Both the position numbers and the translations under genes were made by a program. A DNA stretch of 64,000 nucleotides from Roseivirga echinicomitans (lineage in GTDB: Bacteria; Bacteroidota; Bacteroidia; Cytophagales; Cyclobacteriaceae): contig NZ_LRDB01000004.1 in assembly GCF_001592935.1 (NCBI RefSeq), forward strand, positions 124,001 to 188,000, given 5' to 3'. How positions within the stretch are numbered: the stretch's first letter is position 1; each line of letters opens with the position of its first letter. The notes below the pieces were generated by a model that did not search any database, had not been told where the DNA came from, and worked only from the letters and a program-made list of their open reading frames with translations. This document shows, piece after piece, positions 60,856 to 64,000 of this stretch.

Positions 60856-61521
60856 TTAGTTCAGGTGATGTTTCTGTTGCGCTGTAGTCTTCAATGATTT
60901 TGAAGAGAAGATGAGCGCTTGAATTACCAATCCAATAATAATGAGAATAGCCATTTCCAATTGTGAAATGGAGATATTCCCCAAAATAATTTTTTCCGAT
61001 TCATCTCTTATTGTTTGTGCTTCACTGGTTTGGATGGCAGACAAGGCGGAAAGGCTAGCGAAGGCCTCAGAAGTGATTTCGTTGTTGTCATTGACCAATT
61101 GATGCAATTGATCAGTAGAGGCCTCATTAACCACCAAGTCCTTTTCGACTTGATCAACGTTGGCAACAATCCCTTTCAATTTATCAAACTCAATTTCTTC
61201 TTCAGGAGTGAGGTAAGTAGTGGCATATTTTTTAATCAATTGATTTCTTTGCGTTCTGGAAGCCGAAAGGGCTGATGCTAAGTGTTTATATCCATCTTGA
61301 GCCGGTTCCATAATCAAGATTTGACGTTGGTGAAGGTTCTCATAGAGCTTGAAAATATAGCTCTCTACCAGCATCCGGTCCTCATACATTGAAGCAAAGG
61401 AAGCATCAAGTTGCTTGAAATGACTTCGCTCAACGAGGTTGTTGGCCAAGGTGACGATCAGAATAGCTGCCAACAGAACAGCAGCAGTAATTTTGTTCTT
61501 AATGCTGTAGGTCCATTTCAT
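60856..61521 (-). CDS. membrane protein with 4-helix MCP-type sensor domain
   Basis: The 221-residue protein has two membrane segments (ITAAVLLAAILIVTLANN and ISQLEMAILIIIGLVIQALIF) flanking a long helical periplasmic region (about 30-185). That region includes HFKQLDASFASMYEDRMLVE and SASRTQRNQLIKKYATTYL. This is the four-helix-bundle sensor of MCPs and kinases. No HAMP or signalling domain follows, so it is a sensor module alone. Its gene converges with surE, 22 bases apart. Confidence 0.85.
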   Translation of the reverse strand: MKWTYSIKNKITAAVLLAAILIVTLANNLVERSHFKQLDASFASMYEDRMLVESYIFKLYENLHQRQILIMEPAQDGYKHLASALSASRTQRNQLIKKYATTYLTPEEEIEFDKLKGIVANVDQVEKDLVVNEASTDQLHQLVNDNNEITSEAFASLSALSAIQTSEAQTIRDESEKIILGNISISQLEMAILIIIGLVIQALIFSSKSLKTTAQQKHHLN

Positions 61522-61713
61522 AATGCTCTTTTTTAATGTTAAAACGCTATATGATACGAAATATGTTTTAGATTTTGACTTAAAATTGGTGTTATCGGTA
61601 TTGGCACGTTTAACCTTAAGAAAAACCTTAGTATGATTCTTCCGTAGGGATTATTTGTATTGATAATCTGCAGATTCATCAATATCTTGTAAACGTCTAT
61701 AAATAAATAACTT

Positions 61714-62454
61714 ATGAAAACCTTGATCGCCTTTTTTGCCCTTGTCCTATTTGGTTGGAGTAACCCCGCTAAGTCTGAGTTATCCCCCGAAGCCTTAAAA
61801 GGAGCTTGGGAAACTACCTTTAAAAATGATCAGGGGAGAGAAGTGCATGCGGTGGCCATTATGAGTGGGGGCTATGTAAGCTCAGCCGCCCATTATACGG
61901 ATGATAATTCGTTTATTTACACCATTGGCGGTTCATGGAAAGTTGAGGGGAACACTATAGTTCAGACCTATGAATTCAATACACAAGATGCCGAAATGGT
62001 AGGGAAATCGGAGACCTATGAATATTCGATTGAAGGAGATAAACTCACTTTTAAAGGAGATGATAGGGTTTGGACAAGGGTAGATAACGGAACAGGTGGT
62101 GATTTGGCCAATGCTTTTTTAATTACAGGCAGACAGCAAAACGGTGAAATTGTGGATCGTCCAATTAGGGCTAGAAAAACAATGAAGATATTGTCTGGAA
62201 CTAGATTTCAATGGATTGCCTACAATGTAGATACAGGAGCGTTTTCTGGAACGGGCGGAGGAACTTACACTACAGTAAATGGGAAGTATACCGAAAATAT
62301 TGAATTCTTTTCGAGAGATGTAAATCGTGTTGGGGCTTCTTTAGAGTTTGATTATAAAGTTATAGATAAGGCTTGGCACCATAGTGGTTTGAGCAGTACC
62401 GGAAGTCCAATTTATGAAGTTTGGACACCTAGAGAGATTATAGAAAAGAATTAG
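61714..62454 (+). CDS. secreted lipocalin-like protein, unknown function
   Basis: The 246-residue product has a signal peptide (MKTLIAFFALVLFGWSNPAK). The mature part has two similar halves: LKGAWETTFKNDQGREVHAV and GGSWKVEGNTIVQTYEFNTQ, then FQWIAYNVDTGAFSGTGGGT. This calycin-like pattern is seen in Bacteroidota secreted proteins. No active-site motif. Its stop overlaps that of the convergent regulator by four bases. Confidence 0.78.
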   Translation: MKTLIAFFALVLFGWSNPAKSELSPEALKGAWETTFKNDQGREVHAVAIMSGGYVSSAAHYTDDNSFIYTIGGSWKVEGNTIVQTYEFNTQDAEMVGKSETYEYSIEGDKLTFKGDDRVWTRVDNGTGGDLANAFLITGRQQNGEIVDRPIRARKTMKILSGTRFQWIAYNVDTGAFSGTGGGTYTTVNGKYTENIEFFSRDVNRVGASLEFDYKVIDKAWHHSGLSSTGSPIYEVWTPREIIEKN

Positions 62455-63020
62455 GAGCTTTCTTTCAGGCTGTTGATGGCCCGATTCAAGTTGCGTTCCG
62501 TAACACCTAAATAGTTGGCCAAATCCTTCTTCGGAATTAAGTTGTATATATTCTGGTCTTCCGACTCAAGCCTTTTTAGGTTGGTCTCTGTATTGTGTGA
62601 CTGGTTAAATGAGTGCCTAATGGCCTTATATTTCACCTTAGAAGCAAGCGATTTTAACATCAACCAATTGAGGACTTTGTTTTTATCGAGTAATTCAGCG
62701 AAGTCTGTATGCGAAATCTTGAAAAGAGAACCATCAGTAGTGGCTTCAATAGAACAAAAACTATAGGCTTCACTGAATATTTCAACCTCTCCAAATATTT
62801 CACCAGGTCCAAAGAACTCCTGTACAAAGTCCTTTCCGGTGTCTTCTGTTAAATAACATTTGGTTATACCTTCTTTGACTATATAAACATTATTCACTTT
62901 GCTATTTTGTTTAAGAATGACATCACCAGCTTCAAAAATATGCTCAGTAATTACGTTTGGATAAGCTGGGTTTTCCAACAGGCTTTCAATAAGGGCGAGA
63001 AATTTTTTGTTGATTCTGAT
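62451..63020 (-). CDS. Crp/Fnr-family transcriptional regulator
   Basis: Starting at ATG 63020 (MIRINKKFLALIESLL) gives 189 residues; a start seven codons upstream is also possible. The cyclic-nucleotide-binding-like domain (about 30-120) has GDVILKQNSKVNNVYIVKEG and GPGEIFGEVEIFS. A C-terminal HTH follows with IPKKDLANYLGVTERNLNRA. The regulator is of the Bacteroidota Crp type with a short C-terminus; ligand unknown. It is divergent from the HD-domain gene, with 93 bases between starts. Confidence 0.88.
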   Translation of the reverse strand: MRINKKFLALIESLLENPAYPNVITEHIFEAGDVILKQNSKVNNVYIVKEGITKCYLTEDTGKDFVQEFFGPGEIFGEVEIFSEAYSFCSIEATTDGSLFKISHTDFAELLDKNKVLNWLMLKSLASKVKYKAIRHSFNQSHNTETNLKRLESEDQNIYNLIPKKDLANYLGVTERNLNRAINSLKESS

Positions 63021-63113
63021 CATGCTGAGACATCGGGACAATTGTCCTTTCTTAAAATGTAAAGGTCAAGTTTATTTGCAGCTGTAAATTTAAAATAAGA
63101 AGGTTGAATACGA

Positions 63114-63698
63114 ATGGAAAGATTAAGAAAGCAGCTTGAGTTTATACATGAGATAGATAAGTTGAAATACATTCAACGAAAAACGAAGTTGTTCAAGAGC
63201 AATCGACATGAAAATGATGCTGAGCACAGTTGGCATTTGGCCATGATGGTGATGGTGTTGGCGGAACACTCAAACGAGCCAATAGACATTCTAAAAGTGC
63301 TGAAGATGGTGTTGATCCACGATATTGTGGAAATTGATGCTGGAGATACCTTTTTGTATGATACATCCAAAAGTCATGACAATTGGAACGAATAACTGGC
63401 AGCAGCTGAAAGAATTTTTGGCTTATTACCGATAGATCAAAAGGAAGAGTTGATAGCGGTTTGGAAGGAGTTTGAAACGGGAGAGACCAATGAGGCAAAG
63501 TTTGCGAAAGCCATCGACAGGCTTGAACCTGTATTGCAGAACCTTTCGAATGGCGGAGGTACTTGGACTGAATTTAGTGTTGAGCTAGAAACTGTGATCA
63601 AGAAGATCAATGGTATTCAGAAAGGCTCAAGTACACTTTGGGACTATACTGAAGAGATGATCGAGAAGGGAATTCAGAACGGAGACTTTAAATTCTAG
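63114..63698 (+). pseudogene. HD-domain hydrolase gene broken by an in-frame TAA
   Basis: The frame starts at ATG 63114 and reads MERLRKQLEFIHEIDKLKYI. It carries the HD motif NDAEHSWHLAMM with MVLIHDIVEIDAGD. At 63393-63395 it meets TAA after 93 residues (HDNWNE). The same frame continues directly as LAAAERIFGLLPIDQKEELI and ends at 63698, with GGGTWTEFSVELETV and TLWDYTEEMIEKGI, a typical end for this family. Without the stop the gene would encode 194 residues plus TAG, which fits full-length HD-family phosphohydrolases. It is a nonsense mutation, a sequencing error or readthrough; no frameshift is needed. Confidence 0.82.
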
Positions 63699-63700
63699 TC

Positions 63701-63940
63701 TTAATGCTTGTGGTCTTTTTTCGGTACTGGATCATAGCCATGTCCACCCCAAGGATGACATTTGCTGAATCGCTTAATGCCTAACCAAAGCCCTTTAAGT
63801 GCTCCCCATTCTTTAATGGCGTCCACTGTATAAGCAGAACAAGTGGGACTAAAACGACAATTGGCACCCAACATTGGCGAGATGGCGTATTGGTAAACGC
63901 GAATTGGAAAAATGAAAATTGCGGCAATAATCCGTTTCAT
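63701..63940 (-). CDS. yidD: membrane protein insertion efficiency factor YidD
   Basis: Starting at ATG 63940 ([20 protein letters not shown]) gives 79 residues; a start ten codons upstream is possible. The family motif [19 protein letters not shown] and the ending [14 protein letters not shown] are complete. YidD helps YidC-mediated insertion of membrane proteins. It is convergent with the HD-domain gene (two bases). Confidence 0.95.
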   Translation of the reverse strand: MKRIIAAIFIFPIRVYQYAISPMLGANCRFSPTCSAYTVDAIKEWGALKGLWLGIKRFSKCHPWGGHGYDPVPKKDHKH

Positions 63941-64000
63941 GTTGTAAGATAGTGGATTCAAAGAATCCACTCAGGGTGCTTTAGGGCCTATTTTCGTTTA

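Overview
The window reads as chromosome of a member of the Bacteroidota, most likely a marine-type Cytophagales/Roseivirga-like bacterium (inference). The sequence shows moderate-to-low GC, many promoters of the Bacteroidota form TTTG-N19-TAnnTTTG, few Shine-Dalgarno sites, a type IX secretion (T9SS) C-terminal sorting domain, many lipoproteins, a sigma-54 activator lacking its DNA-binding domain, and clade-typical variants of DnaG and MoeB. There is no prophage, integron, insertion sequence or CRISPR array. Most genes are housekeeping or small accessory operons.

Layout. 1-5000: the end of an AraC regulator, lipoproteins, a LuxE-like acyl-protein synthetase, an NtrC-type regulator and RNase P RNA. 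5000-8000: an ABC ATPase, permease, GntR (YtrA type) and membrane protein operon, with a promoter and a palindromic operator candidate. 8000-18800: DUF2279 protein, BCCT transporter, GH114-like lipoprotein, S9 peptidase, MBL hydrolase, small hypothetical genes and a DUF5694-like gene broken by an in-frame TAG. 18800-25650: a heptamer repeat, two large paralogous secreted BNR/sortilin-like proteins and a secreted YCII-like protein. 25650-33560: the branched-chain amino acid operon ilvE-ilvD-ilvB-ilvN-ilvC-ilvA. It is preceded by two consecutive transcription attenuators, each with its own Ile/Val/Thr-rich leader peptide, antiterminator and terminator.

33560-37500: a methyltransferase, then a molybdenum cofactor cluster (MocA-like, MoeB-rhodanese, TSUP permease, MoaD, MoaE). 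37500-43500: potassium uptake TrkA/TrkH with an unknown partner, thioesterase, Pcm, TyrS and tRNA-Asp. 43950-50400: GNAT, CBS protein, citrate synthase, prohibitin-like protein, oxidoreductase, an ECF sigma factor with a membrane partner, a ParE-type toxin-antitoxin pair and a CAU-anticodon tRNA. 50500-64000: HAD hydrolase, rhodanese, T9SS cargo, PASTA protein, Nfu, Mrp, DnaG, RibB fused to a degenerate RibA, SurE, a receptor-like 4-helix protein, Crp/Fnr regulator, an HD-domain gene broken by an in-frame TAA, and YidD.

The most interesting items are the tandem ilv attenuators, the loss of zinc/catalytic residues in RibBA (with DnaG and MoeB also lacking zinc ligands), and two otherwise intact genes each carrying a single in-frame stop codon. 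All family assignments come from reading motifs by eye; no database search was run.
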